Both the position numbers and the translations under genes were made by a program. Below are positions 13,863-26,232 of a DNA stretch of 64,000 nt, piece after piece. The stretch comes from Biscogniauxia marginata. Its lineage: Eukaryota; Ascomycota; Sordariomycetes; Xylariales; Xylariaceae. Where the stretch lies: assembly GCA_022695795.1 (NCBI GenBank), contig MU404087.1, positions 62,001-126,000 of the forward strand, written 5' to 3'. Each line of letters opens with the position of its first letter. Position 1 is the first letter of the stretch. The notes under the pieces are model-generated. The model made no database searches. It was not told the origin of the DNA and was given only the letters and a program-made list of their open reading frames with translations.

Positions 13863-13987
13863 GGGTTTTTTGCTCGAACTGTGGGGTAACGGACTATTTT
13901 ATAATCAAGGCAGGAGGAGAGGAGGACCAAGCCATATGCCCGAGTTGCGAGCATGAGAAATGCTCTGACTGTGTGGAGGAGGGTTAG
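13577..13987 (+). pseudogene. Small zinc-ribbon-type Cys-rich ORF with two in-frame TAGs
   Basis: One plus-strand frame of 136 codons runs from an ATG at 13577 to a TAG at 13985 and is interrupted only by TAG codons at 13607 and 13757. The C-terminal 40 codons are stop-free and have the pattern C-x2-C-x18-C-x2-C-x-H-x2-C-x2-C, ending CPSCEHEKCSDCVEEG. This resembles small fungal zinc-binding proteins and the intact gene at 20070. The N-terminal part is Ser/Pro-rich. Both premature stops could derive from CAG by C-to-T change. An alternative is that the region upstream of 13760 is intronic and a shorter protein is still made, since CCTAG at 13755-13759 could be a splice acceptor. The metal-binding idea rests only on the Cys/His spacing. 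Confidence 0.5.
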
Positions 13988-15289
13988 ATACTAGATTGTC
14001 GTGGATATAAGTGGTCGAGTTGAATGCCGTGTCCACGAATAACTCACGCTAGGAAACACTCACTTGGCTAGACAGGCTAATTATCTTGATTGGCCTTCAA
14101 GAGGAGACGTCGAGCAATATGAACCTGACTTTTGGTTTCAAGCCGGGGCTGGAATAGAGGCATTCATTTGAAGTAGTGGTTGTTAAACATTCGTTTAACG
14201 TCCCTTGAGTCCTTTGAGTCCCTTGTCCAAATAAGGCCACACGATATCCTGGGATGATTGTCCACGCGCTCTGTCATATCGAGATACTGATGTGTCCGAA
14301 ACACGAACAACTTGTCTATTTCAAGTCTCTTGTATAAGATGTTGTTGAAGGCTCCTATGTCGATGATATTCTTGGGGGTCGCTATTTGCCAACGCCGCTA
14401 ATTGGAAAGAATTTTCCGGTCAATGCTAGCCATCGTGACGAAAACATAAGGATATATGTATTACCGACATATTGCCACTGACTAGATCGAAGAGCGTAAT
14501 TTTATGTGTCGAGAAACATAAGCGAATTATTTGACCTAATCGTGGTTAGTACTAAGGTAGGTAGGCAGGTAGGTAGGTATGTATGTATTGAATCTATGAG
14601 AGATGGAAAAGCCTCAGGGCAATTTTCTCCAAGGGAGGGTTGCGATTTAAGGAGTAAACCTCAAAAGTGGGGGCTTCCTAACGCCGCAGGTTCGCATCAC
14701 ATTTGATCTATTTTCGGATTCTTATGAGTTCTTTTGTAGTTCCAAACCATTTTGGATAATATCCTAATGGCCGCACAATAATCATCCGCCATGAGATATT
14801 TAAGCAAAACTTGAATTTCGGATCTCTTGAAGCAGTTAAAGATATCGGGCATGAAAAAGAGAGCCCAAGCCCGCTCGTGTATAAGACTAAAACTCATTGG
14901 TTCTGGAACCGACCTAATAGTACCTACTCTTACAACGTGGTCTCGTGCGACGTGATACTTATTGATGGCCTGCTTCTAAGCTGAATTCATTTTTTTTGGT
15001 CATCAGGGCAATCGTGTAACAATCAGTCGGTGATCGTTTTTGATGTTGAGTTACCTATCGGTCGAATCTTATGCTTGTAACATTAGGTACCTAGGTAGCT
15101 ACTAGCTATCTTCTACCAATAGGAACTATCATTACTTCTAATATTATAAGTACAGTTCAATATACGTGCTGCAGCCATTGGGAATTGAACATTGGATATG
15201 GGGAATGCTCTCACGCTTAAAATCCCTAGTCCGCCAGAACGCCAATGTCCAAGGAATAAAAAGGGGGTATCATCAGATGCATATATTTT
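13988..15289. other. Intergenic, no gene supported
   Basis: Mostly featureless. It contains a GGTA tetranucleotide run at 14556-14587 and one copy of the palindrome TACCTAGGTA at 15088-15097. A 66-codon minus-strand frame at 14697-14897 is protein-like but too short to call. Confidence 0.45.
14556..14587. repeat. GGTA/GTAT tetranucleotide repeat
   Basis: Imperfect tandem GGTA units grade into GTAT units. This is simple-sequence DNA of the kind common in this window's intergenic parts. Confidence 0.8.
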
Positions 15290-16696
15290 TCAAGTCCTCT
15301 TGTTACGAAGATCCTTCATCTCTAGGCCGGTGCTATCGTCCACTGCTGCATCAGAAATACCGTATCTGGTGCGAACCTTGGCAAGAACATGTCCCATTGG
15401 ATAGAAGCTTTCCTGGCTCTCGTGATTGGTACATGGCGATTTGCGAATAGGGAGTAACCAATCGAAGAGGTTCGACCCCATCACTGCTTGCCAATTGCGC
15501 CAAAGTCCTAGATCCCAAGGGTTTTCCCCAGCTCCTGTCTTGAGTATTGCAAAAGTTCGCGTGGCTAGATCATCACGGGATGTCAGGCGCGGACTACCTG
15601 TTCGCTCGTTTAAACGGCTAGCGCCGCTTGTTTCAGATGCCACCGCCCTGCTGGCACGGCTTCTCATCGTTTGATCTGGCTTAGGCAGTGGGTAGGTTAC
15701 AACTGCAAACCTGTCCGACGACGTGGTCTCGCGGGGCACGTTCACTGCCAGTAGATAGACCTTGGACTGATACCCTAGCATATCGACATTCGTCATATTG
15801 AGGAAGATGTAACGCATCGAAGTCACCGTCATCAAGAAAGTAAATAACCCAAAGAAAGCAGCGAGAACCACAGCAGCGAGCAGATAGGGGTCCAATGGGG
15901 ATCCATCGGCAATTTGCCTGCGAATGCTAGAGGCGGTAGCTCCAAGGACGATCGCACAGTAGCAGGCTGTGTAGGTAGTAAACTGGACGAAAAATTTGAA
16001 TGCTGGAGACTGTTAGTGATTCCAAAGTTGTGTTGGGCGGGTAAATTTCTTTTATTTTCGTCTCACAATTTTCCCCTATCATGCCACCAACCCATGGACA
16101 GTAGTGATCCATTCGGAGTACACAACGGTCGATCTCACTGCTGTGATGGACCCGATCCGGCTTCCAATTGCAACACTCGGAGCACCATTTGGGTCGACCG
16201 TCGCTTTCGCACACAAAGACGTCTTTAGTGTAAAAGTGCTCCAACCCTGGACTGTCTGGGTCGTTATCTGGGCCCGCATGGTAGGATTGGCTTTCGAGGT
16301 CTCCGTGCTTGTGTCTCTTTATTCGCTTATTGTTCTCGCGACTCCTCCGTTCGACTGCTAACGGGCCAAGAGGGGTGACTCCGGGGTCGAAATTGGCAAC
16401 GAACATGGTTCTCGCGTACGTAGCGATCATCAAGAGAAGGAAGAGGAAGTAGAGGACCAAGATAGGGATCGCGGCACCAACCTCGCCTCGGCTGTCAATC
16501 AAATAGCTAGCTGAACAGCGACCGACCCGTCAGCAATGCTTCTTCTCCTCTCTCCGGCGGGATTAGTGGCGTGGAACTCACAGCATATTCGGGCGACGAC
16601 AACATAAGTCGTATAGCCAACGGCCGCGGCGAGGAGAATTGGGATTGTGCGGGTAATCCAGCGCGTCGCGCCTCTAGTGCTTTCGATAGCGGGCAT
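15290..16696 (-). CDS. PFA5: DHHC-type palmitoyltransferase, Pfa5-like
   Basis: Exons are 16582-16696, 16067-16510 and 15290-16002; introns are 71 and 64 nt with GTGAGT and GTGAGA donors and CTGAC/CTAAC branch points. The product is 423 residues. It S-acylates membrane-associated proteins on cysteine. Four membrane segments are visible: about residues 16-38 and 51-71 before the catalytic loop, then about 188-210 and 228-250 after it. The Cys-rich domain runs from C148 (CSECCNWKPDR) to DHYCPWVGG, with catalytic C176. DHYC instead of DHHC and the compressed Cys pattern are usual for the Pfa5 branch. A TNVD motif stands where other members have TTxE. Oddly, the residue after HH in KPDRVHHSSE is Ser162 (AGC at 16140-16142), where I expect a zinc-ligand Cys in this family. 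I start at ATG 16696 (MPAIES); the upstream in-frame extension has no ATG. Joins restore ENSFKFFVQF at the second intron. Confidence 0.9.
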
Positions 16697-19600
16697 CTCC
16701 AGCACATCCTGATCCTGATCCTGACGGTAGTGCTGCTGGACGTGAGTGCTCCGAGAGGGCGAGAGATTGTGAAGTGGGTGTTTTGGCCGGACGTCGTCCG
16801 ACCAGACGGACTAAGACAACTAATTAATTGTCGTCTCTATATGTTGGACTTCTACCTATACCTATATGTGCCCTAGCAGCCCGGGGCGGACGGTTGGTAG
16901 GCAGGTTGGTTGTGGGTGATGCGCCAAATCAAGATTACCGCGCAAAGTAGAGACCAGGCTCTGGTCTGTGACGCAAAGCTCGGCGGGCTATAAATATCAT
17001 TTAAATTAATAATATTCCAAATACCGGGAAGCCTGCATTAGTGTAAGATTGAAGGGTCTCTCCCAATTGCCCCTACCTGGTCCGTGCATATCTACATATC
17101 ATCTGAATCGTGGATGCTGCTTATATGCTTAGAGGTGGGTACTCATCCCGGTCTTACATCTTGATATGCACATAACAGATAGGGTAAGGTACCTACTAGA
17201 GCCTTACTACATCTCATTAGCCTTCGCCTTCTCTAGCTTTGTGCTATCTACTACATCTATCTCCCTTATACCACTGTTACTATCCCCAGTTATAGCTATG
17301 CGTTAAGGATGCGTTTTCCCATTTTACCCTAACCATAGCACATTCTTACTTCCGTCTAGAGAGAGCCAGCCATATTGGTATCCCAGTGCTGATTGCGTGG
17401 TGAAACAAAAGGCTTCATTCTGATGAGAGCCATCCCCTTTCGACAAACCCGCACAGAGCTTTCAATCATCTCTTCAATGTAATTTCGGGTTTTAGAATAA
17501 TATATCCTCAACCTCTTTTTAACGCTTTCGTGGCACGGCATTGCCCTTTCTTCACACCATCACCGGCACTTCTCTAGGCAGCCAGTGTAGGATCGGCTCT
17601 AGTTCCCAGCCTAAGAGTAACTACTAGAGGGCCACAACTTGGTCAGATGAAGATATTCCTGGGGAGGGGGGGGTGTGCAGTTCAGCGCTAGGTCCAGACT
17701 ACCTCATCGGCTTCGTCGCTAACCTAGATACTTTGGAAGTGGTTGAATATAACAACCGATCTTTCTCGATGCTAAACCGAACTTCCTTCCGTACCCTTCT
17801 CGGCATATGTATTATTCAAATAACATAGTTCAAAATTTAAGACTGTGACTTTGGGCACTTGCTCGGACAACTTCATTTAGCAGATTTGGGTGGTGAGGCT
17901 GCCATGCCCTACGGCACAACACCCTTGCTTCAAAGGACAGCTTTCGGGCCTTCTGCGATAACAAGCTCTCAAGGCCGGCAACAAGGCAGCTCATATCGGC
18001 ACTGAGCCTCAACCATCGTTTATAAAACTATAGGTATGACCACCAATTTGTGGGTTCCCGCCAGGGTATTCACGTTCAACGGTCTATTATTCTTTATTTT
18101 TTCCCCGTTATACCAATACCTTAAACCCGTGTCAGTTCAGAATAAATTTGGTGTCTCAAGGTGGCCCCATGATATGATGACAGTCCTCTTGGGGGGTAGT
18201 CCTACCGCTGCTCCTTTTTCGCAGGATTTCAATACTTGTTGGGGACCAACGCTAACCAAGACCGCCGTTTTCCACCTCATCGTTCATAAAGTGCTGCGTA
18301 ACCCTTAGGTATATAGACTCGCATCACTTTCCCAGAGTTCCTCCACTTCCAATTGAACCCAAACCTCGCAAGCATGAGTATATTGAGCTCAGAGGGAAGG
18401 AGGGTTGAGCTCTCGCCAGACCATCCATGGATCACTCTTTTATATGTTCTATTGAACACCTAGACTGATATCATCGGTAATTAAAAGATATGCTGGACTA
18501 AATCATTTTGTAAGTATGTCTTTATGGTATCGAAGTTCTTTGGTTAAGTCATCGGCGTGTTGACAAGCAGATACAGACACAAAATAGCCCACGAAGATAC
18601 TCCATTCATCTTGAGCTTGCCATTTCCACTCCGAGAACTTTAAGTTTGATGACATCTATATCATCAGAAACTGTACCTACCAGTGATGGACATCTTACTA
18701 GCTTTCGCCGGAATCGATATCTAGTAACGACGGGGGATCTGCTTCAGCGAATACCTACGTCGCCGTCAATGGCGGGCACAATAATTGTCTCACAAAAGCA
18801 ACGAATGCCAACTCAATCAAATGGAGGCTAAGCCGTGGGAGATTACGCCGTTCTTAGTTCAACGTTATTTGTGACGTATACGTGGTAGCCCCTGTCTGCC
18901 TCGGGAGACTACTGTGGCATTATCAGACACCCCCAAGGTGAAACCGGAGTAAGCTCAGTGTACAACTGTGAGTTCAAATTCTTGAAACTATCCGGGCTGG
19001 TTTAACGACAAATTTTTATCAAACAGAATGTAGCACAGGATGTGCGTCGAGGCTCCATGTTGGGGGGACATCAATCCACCGAAAGACTGCATAGCCTCTC
19101 GTGCCCGAGGGCGGCTTTGCCCGAGCGAACCAGAATTAGGCAAGGCAAAGGAATTCCAATGAAATAGCACAATACCACGCTCTTAGATTTTCACATGATC
19201 ACGATGCAACCTTCAGTTACCATGTTTCAACAACAAGATGAACCCCAACTAGTGTCGTACCAGCTCACCTTCACCCGGGGCTGAGCTAATGATTGCTGAC
19301 TTTGGTATTTAGCTCCCTGCTCAGCCAAAGACCACAACATAAAAAATTCTTTTTTGGTTGATTGATATACGAAACGTTCAAATGGTAATTGGGGCTATAC
19401 GCCCCATTGTCAATGGTGTTCGATTCCTAGCCAGTCGCACGTAACATATCTACTAGCACTTCAAGTCATTCATTCGGTCTGATCGTTGGTCGCGCGTCTT
19501 AAGGTATATTCCCACAATGCTAACAATAAACTCTATATTATACAACTACGGACTGCTTGCCGGATAGGGTATGTCGTATCCCCACGATGGCGAATGATGG

Positions 19601-19934
19601 CGAAGTTCGTGCGTATCTAATATGGCTCGGGGGGCCGACGGGTTATTCGCAAACTCATAGCACCATGGGCCCAGTCCTCGATTATGTTTCATCACAACTT
19701 CACCGAAAAAGTTACCTCTAAGCCCTCAAAAGTACCCATCCGATTACCCCCGAAGTTCCAAAATGGAAGGGTTGTTCCCGTTGTATATGGGTTGGAGAAT
19801 TCCTGAGTGACGTAGAGTTCCGCTGCTTCGGTGATCGCCTCGTTTGGAATTCTCAACCTACAATGGTTCATGGCTAAGCTCACAGAAATACAAATATATG
19901 GAATTGCCTTCTTTGCATATAGCCAACACACGTG
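16697..19934. other. Gene-poor stretch upstream of the Pfa5-like gene
   Basis: The first few hundred bases are the presumed promoter of the Pfa5-like gene. Short minus-strand frames at 17356-17541, 17830-18012 and 19692-19952 have somewhat protein-like composition but no recognisable motif, and each is under 90 codons. They could be relics. I cannot support a gene. Confidence 0.4.
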
Positions 19935-19944
19935 TATATAAAAG
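19935..19944 (+). promoter_or_regulatory. TATA box for the Cys-rich microprotein gene
   Basis: A TATATAAAAG element lies about 126 bases upstream of the ATG at 20070. The sequence between is A/C-rich and suits a leader. Its position and perfect match support it as the core promoter of the small gene that follows. Confidence 0.55.
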
Positions 19945-20069
19945 GCCGGCATACCTCGACATTTGATGAGTATTCCAAACCATCACCAAGTTCGATCTCC
20001 TCACATCACAATACATTGATCCTTTGAAACTTAAAGAAAAGATATATACCTAAGAACCGATATCTTGAG

Positions 20070-20273
20070 ATGGCTCCATCCACTAGAGTTAAAGTGTGGT
20101 ACTGTGTAAGTCACGTTCCCCTGTAACAAAGGCGGAAGTGTGCTAATAACTACAAGTGCAACTGCCATCATGGACCATGGAACTATCATCTCGATGACTC
20201 ATGCCATAACTGTGGTCGACACCGCTGCACTCAGTGCACAGTCAAGGAAAACAAAGTACGATCCGACCGCTAA
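20070..20273 (+). CDS. 50-residue Cys-rich zinc-ribbon microprotein
   Basis: Exons are 20070-20105 and 20157-20273. The 51-nt intron has a GTAAGT donor, a CTAATAAC branch region and an ACAAG acceptor. The protein has C12, C13 and C15 directly around the splice join (WYC/CNC), then C28-x2-C31-x2-H34-x-C36-x2-C39 in CHNCGRHRCTQC. Eight Cys and several His in 50 residues strongly suggest one or two bound zinc ions. Similar short proteins with a W-x-C-x2-C start and a C-x2-C...H...C-x2-C end are common, uncharacterised, in Pezizomycotina. No signal peptide or membrane segment is present, so it is probably intracellular. A good TATA box precedes it. A related but stop-broken frame lies at 13577-13987. 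It is too short for routine gene finders. Downstream, a GTATGC/TTACAG pair could be a 3' UTR intron. Function is unknown. Confidence 0.7.
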
Positions 20274-23150
20274 GGTATGCTCCCTTCCATTAATGGTGTC
20301 TAGTTGGATGAACACCGCTTACAGACCATAAGGGATCACTCTTGCATGGATTTGAGTCCGATATGCGGCATACCTCAAATACAATGTCTTTTTCAGAGAA
20401 ACAACATTTTGCAACATCGAACGTTCTCGTTTTAAACATTTCATCGTCTTTAGAATATCCTAAGCTATACACGCCATCTAGAAGATACAGGAGCTTAGAA
20501 CTCTATTGTATTCGCATCTCTGCATATGGAACTGGATAGATCATGGCAAGGAGTTTTGATAGGCTGGATCTACTTCTTTTCTAGACTGTACGAGCTACTC
20601 TCTCAGATACTCCTGATATACACATAGACAGATAGAATTTGATTTCCTTTCATATTTGATTTTACTTTAGAACGCGACAGTGTCACATATGATTTCATCT
20701 CTTAGTATACGTTTTGTCACATTTATGGCCCCCGCCGTCGGTAGGCATATGTATGAGGGCCGAATTTCAGGGGCTACAGCCTACCAGCCTCTTAGAAATT
20801 ATATTCAGGGGCGACGGGCATCTTCAACAGACGAATAATTCCTTTACAAGATGAGAATAGCTTCGTCCCCTCTTCTTGCCCATGTAAAAGACCTGGCCTA
20901 CCGGCCTTAACAGAGAATCATAGTTCGCAGCTCGGGGGCCTACACTAGAAGCCAAGTGGAGATCGGTACGAACAAGGGTTTCGGTAAGCCTCTACGCTAA
21001 CAGATCAAAGATTTCGGTGCAAAGTATAGTGAATGTCACACCTCAAAAACTGGCTGCAACGAGGCACTACCTTACATGTAAATACCCACTTTACTTGACA
21101 GCAGCGTTGACATTTCCATCTCAACCCCAAAAGGGTTGACCTCAGCTGAACTGATCACCGTCAAAAGCCCAACTTCCGTCATCGAATTATTCCCCTCAAT
21201 TCGGAGTGCCCAGTCTCTTGTTCCACGCTACGCCATGGCTCATCCGATTGCCACAGAAGACCAAATAGACAAGGCATCCAACGTAGCTAAGTAGGCAATT
21301 AGAATCTCCTTCGCCCGCCCGCTCACTCAATCACTTGGCAATTTCAATGAAAATTTTCTCGTCATCTCGACGATGAGAAGATAGTCGGTGGTGATGTGTG
21401 GCCAGCCATGCGGCTCGGTTGCATATGTGCCTTTTTGCCTCATCTGTATCGGACGAGCCCCTTAATTGGTACCCTATCGTCTGTCTCTGTCACTCGCATG
21501 CCCATGAGTTCAGCTGACCTTTGGGGCTAGGTTGGGGTTTAGGAGCCTGCCGAATTTCATGCAGGCATACGGGCGTGGGTGCACCGCCATTTTCTTGCAG
21601 TTCCATCTCGTGGCACGCCCCGACGCTCTGGTATTCCCATCACATGCTCAAAAGAGAGGATGGGAATCCGAAAAAGGAAATGCGTCGGGCTACCTGGTAC
21701 CATAAAGGTCCAATCTAGGGGAAGTAGGGAGGGGTTATAGCGCCCGTCATCCTACCCGCTGCAGGGGTATTCGCCAATATGAGATCCCAGCGCATTTCTA
21801 AAAGTCTAGAACATTTTCTTTCTTCCTAGCCTTAGGTAGCTATTGGAGAGTTAACCCCCTAATAAGCATGGTGACTACGATGATGAGTGTATAAGCGGCT
21901 ATAGCAAGGCCATATCCCAGTTGCTGGGGGCTAATGAACCCGAGTATGTAATGGATAAGAGAGCATCAGGTAGGTACACCGAATATTTGCTTGCGACTCA
22001 GAATATACCCCACTCGCTCTCGGTATGTAGATATTGCCTACGTTGGGGTTTAAGAGGTCGTTTCAATTGTGCGTCTAACCTTATCCACCACGTCTTGACG
22101 TGCCGACATCTAGTACGCTGGAATACGGGGAAATATGCCAACACTGCCACTTCGTCTTGCCCCTATTAGCTTGGAGACATTAATGGGGTCTAATTTGTCC
22201 ACAATGCCACCCCTGAGATCAATTGACCCATTCTTATCCAATAGTACCCCGATTAGATGGAGGCGTGCTGACGAAGTTTTGTCGGTAAGGGATCGAAAAG
22301 ACGACTGAACCAAAATCTATAACGAATGCAGGAAACAACGGTGACCTATGTCTGTTCTTAGGGGCGAAGTCACACTCAAGCTCGAAATTAGGTCCCCACC
22401 GAAAAGCCTGACTGTAGAAATAGCCTTGACTCTCAGCGTCTTCAATCCTTTTGCCCTAGAGCGGAAATATGAGGCAGCTCGGCAAAATCAACAAACCTCG
22501 GGGTATTTGCATTCGAATATATCGAACTGACCGAGACAGTCTTCCCCCTTTTCGCTTTTTCACATCGAATACCAGCAGCAGACCTCTAACACTGTTGCTG
22601 CTATTTTGACTTTTGTTCTGACAACGACAGGTATCAGTGTCTACAGATATGCAATCAAATGAATAACCCACGAGACGACACCGATTTATACCGGGGCTTC
22701 ACAGCAAGAGCTTCATGATGGTAAGTCGAGTGAATTGCCTAAAGATATAAGGTAGTGAGCCGCTACTAATCTGCGCAGTACGATCATATCCCCTTTGTTT
22801 CGCCTACAAGATTTCTCCAGCTTAACTAGGTAGGTAACCTAGTCTCTGCAAGATATGGAGCCTAACATGTAATGAAGTTGAAGCTTGGTTAAGCTCTAAC
22901 CTAATGGGCCTTCCCGCGTGCGTGGGTCTATCGTTCACGGGTGAAGGTGGAGTCGTTTACCCCGGACCCCTCCCCTCCCCTATTTAGTGGAGATATTATG
23001 ATCTACAACCGTGTGGTGAGACCTAACTCATAATGGGTTATAGTTGACTTTAAGGACGCTTTTGTTTTTGGTAATAAGTCTTTGTTGTCATAGCCTATAA
23101 TGTTACTCTTAGACAAGGTCCAAGCGGCAACATCTTGAACCTGGAATAGA
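20274..23150. other. Intergenic, no gene supported
   Basis: No frame over about 85 codons and no motif recognised. A short ATG frame at 21235 (MAHPIATEDQIDKA...) stops after 19 codons and could be a remnant first exon. Confidence 0.4.
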
Positions 23151-25250
23151 GCACGTTCTGGGCTATGAACAGAAAGTACATTTGGTCCTACCAGGCCTCG
23201 CGTATCGAATGCGGGGTTGTTTGTTTGCCACGTTCAAGGCGTCGAGGATTCCATGAGTGGTGCCAAGCTCGATTATAGCAAGAATCACGATCTCGGAACG
23301 AAGAAGGTAGTTTACGGTAAGACCATCCTCGGGAACCAAGTCGAGGCCAATCTCTCGAGGTAGGCGAGGAAATCACGTTAATGAACTAGAATAATGCTTA
23401 TGTGGGCGGCGTCGCCAAAGACACTGAGAACAAGCCTGTCGCGAAGCTGGATCTCGGGGTAGATATTTCGGATGGCATCAAGGGGAGAAAAGACTGGTGA
23501 CATTAATCGGGAACCTATCGACTTCATCTCCTTTGACTTCTTGGTTACTAAACTACAATGGAAAAATAAGCTGAGCTGGAGAAATTACTTATTCCCATAA
23601 CAGATTTACGCACACAGGCGTTCGTGGATTGTAATGTTGCAGAGCTCTTAGACAGTACTATTGTTCGATTGAACACAAGGGACATCATAGACTTGATACT
23701 ACCTATCAGGGAGGCAGATCCCGAGCTGTTTTCTTCGAAGGACCATCAGAGGGCGAACATGGCATCATGGAATCCTCGACAGTGGCTGGTACGGGAAATA
23801 GTAGCTCAGGGCCAGTCATGTTATACCATGATGAGAATTAGCATAACTTCGAACGCGCCGCTGAAAAAGAAACAACTTTTCCGATTTAGAATAGTTGTAT
23901 TAACTTCAAAATGGCACTTAGACCCTCCCTTGTTAGATTTGACCTTGTTACGCACTACCGTAAAGAGGTTCAATCTACTGCTCCTAGCCTCTCTTTTCAA
24001 CTCGCACGATAACTGGTCTCAAGGTTTCGACCGTATTGTAGATGTTTAATTCGTCCAGGCGTCTATTAAGCATGTTAAACTAGGAGGAATAAAAGGCACT
24101 ATAGACTTTTATAATATATTCAGTTTCTTGATCACCAATCTTGGGAATTTTCCGATGAAGCCTTTGCTAATCTTATATATAAAGCTATCATAGCCTCTCA
24201 AATGAATCCACTGGTAAGAGCATCCTGGTACTAAACCCCGTGAAGGGGCTAAACTAGTTTATCTAAAAGGTGCCCATATCATGATCCCTTAGTAAGCTGC
24301 TGAGGGTAGACCACTGGCGACAAGAGACTATGTTAATTTAACGTAACAACTAGATTTAAATAAAGCATTTGCGCAGATACAATCCACTCTCCTCTTTATA
24401 TACGCAAGGTACACATTTCGTACCTTCGTATCACCTTAATACGACCTTCATTAAAGTCCAGTATCTAGATACATTTTGCGTGCTAACCGTTATCATCCAG
24501 TTAGAAGGTAAAACCACTGCTTTGCTTAAAGCACATGAAAAGAGCATAACTAAACTTAGGAGCGGACATACACATAATTTATTGAAAACCGTCTACTCGA
24601 TACCCGGCTTTCTCATCCTTGAGACTATTATTAGACTAGAGCTTGTAAGGGGGAAAAATATTAGGCTAGAAGGGAAAATACTAGCGAAGAGTTCCAAAAA
24701 CTCCCTCTTAACTATATATACTCTTAACCTCACGAAATGCTATAATCGGGACAAACTATCAAAAGTTGAGATTTCTCGTATAGTTGGTTACCTGGATAGT
24801 GGTTTGGGGTAGCATCTTTTACGGGCCATTTGCTCCGACCAGGGAAATACATAATGTGTCTCGGTAACTTGGAACGCCTAGCCTGATGAGCTGCTTTTCA
24901 TGTTGTTATTATTAATGTTATTAACCTAATAATACACGATTAGCTGCTAGTAAATATTATGCATGTACTAGTGTATTATAAATAAGGATATATTAGTATA
25001 ACGTAACAGGATGCATCTAATAAGGTCTTTAGTCTACCTCCTGAAAAGTTTTTATTTTATTTTATTTCTTCTCTAATAAGTTATTCCGCGTAGTGTATAT
25101 AGTTAAAAAATACCCGCCTAAGTGTAGATGAAGGGAGGAATTAATCAGAGCTACCTATTATGTAATCCCATCCACTCACTTAGGTAGTGAACTGAATAAC
25201 AGTAAGAACGGTCTAGGCCTGACGATGTCTAGGGAAAACAGGGTTTTAGA
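23150..25250. other. AT-rich degenerate block, possible RIP-mutated element
   Basis: From about 24050 to 25200 the sequence is visibly AT-rich compared with its flanks. Plus-strand frames at 23624-24049 (141 codons) and 24369-24812 (147 codons) are rich in Lys, Leu, Ile, Asn and Thr. A protein-like piece around 24130-24220 (SDEAFANLIYKAIIASQMNP) sits between stops. This is what a repeat-induced-point-mutated retroelement or gene looks like, but I find no integrase, reverse transcriptase or protease motif and no terminal repeats. Further left, near 23240-23350, another short protein-like plus frame ends in a stop. I leave the identity open. Confidence 0.35.
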
Positions 25251-26232
25251 GCTACGCCGAGTTTAGTGATATTATAGGGCCGTTGGTTAAGTAATGAGGG
25301 CAAGTTGTCACACAAAAAATACCAGGTAGGTTAGTAGGTCGGGCTGATGATGATTCGTCTGAATATGCGATAAACAGAATACTAGATATGTACATACCAA
25401 CGTTCCTATCGGTGATGTCCCACCCTGCATCGGGCCCGAGTCGTTGGGACGGCAGGCCTGTGCACGATTTGTATAAATCGATGCCCGACGCCGACCCAAA
25501 GAATCCAATCTTAGGGGACCGATAAAGGGTCGGGGTGGGGTTTAGGGTGTTTTGGCAGCTGCCTAGATACGTCATAAATACCTAAGGCGCTACGGCTGAG
25601 CACGTGCGGCTCGACGGTGCGTTTGAAAGGACTTGGAAAACCGTCAAAGAAAAATGCAATGCATCATTTTGTGTGCATATACCTGCTATCCACCTAACCT
25701 GCTTATCTATATCCACCCATCAACTTAATTTTTACTTACCTCTGCCCCCAATTTCTACCCTCATATCTAACCTACACGATTGTCTTTCGCCACACTTGGG
25801 GAGATACCTACCTACACAAGTCAATCAGTCATTCAATTAATAAGGCAGCGCGTTGGGAGCAAAAGAGAAAGGCTTACATTTTAACTCTTCTTTCCCATCC
25901 ATACGTGTAAGCTGTACCGTACCTGTGGCTACCCTATCCTGCAAGAGCCTTAACATTGCAGTCAATTTGGAGACCGTCGTCTAGCGCGCGCCCCTGACCA
26001 TTCCAGATCAGGGAACCCCTGATATCGTCACCTACAAGCTTCCTTATCAGCAATTCCTCAGGTCGTCCCATTTTCACCCTAGAGGAGGGGCCACAATCTC
26101 AAAATCCTCCCTCCGTACGATATCTATGTGTTGCACAAGCACACTTGATCAGATCAGACCCTAGTCTAGGAGTTCTTCCCCCCCTGCCCTCCGTCCTGTT
26201 CATAAGCCGCTCTCTTCCAAGTTGCTGTCAAC
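25251..26232. other. Upstream region of the choline kinase gene
   Basis: No gene seen. The last few hundred bases are pyrimidine-rich and lead to a CAACATG start context at 26233, so they probably hold the choline kinase promoter and leader. Confidence 0.45.
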
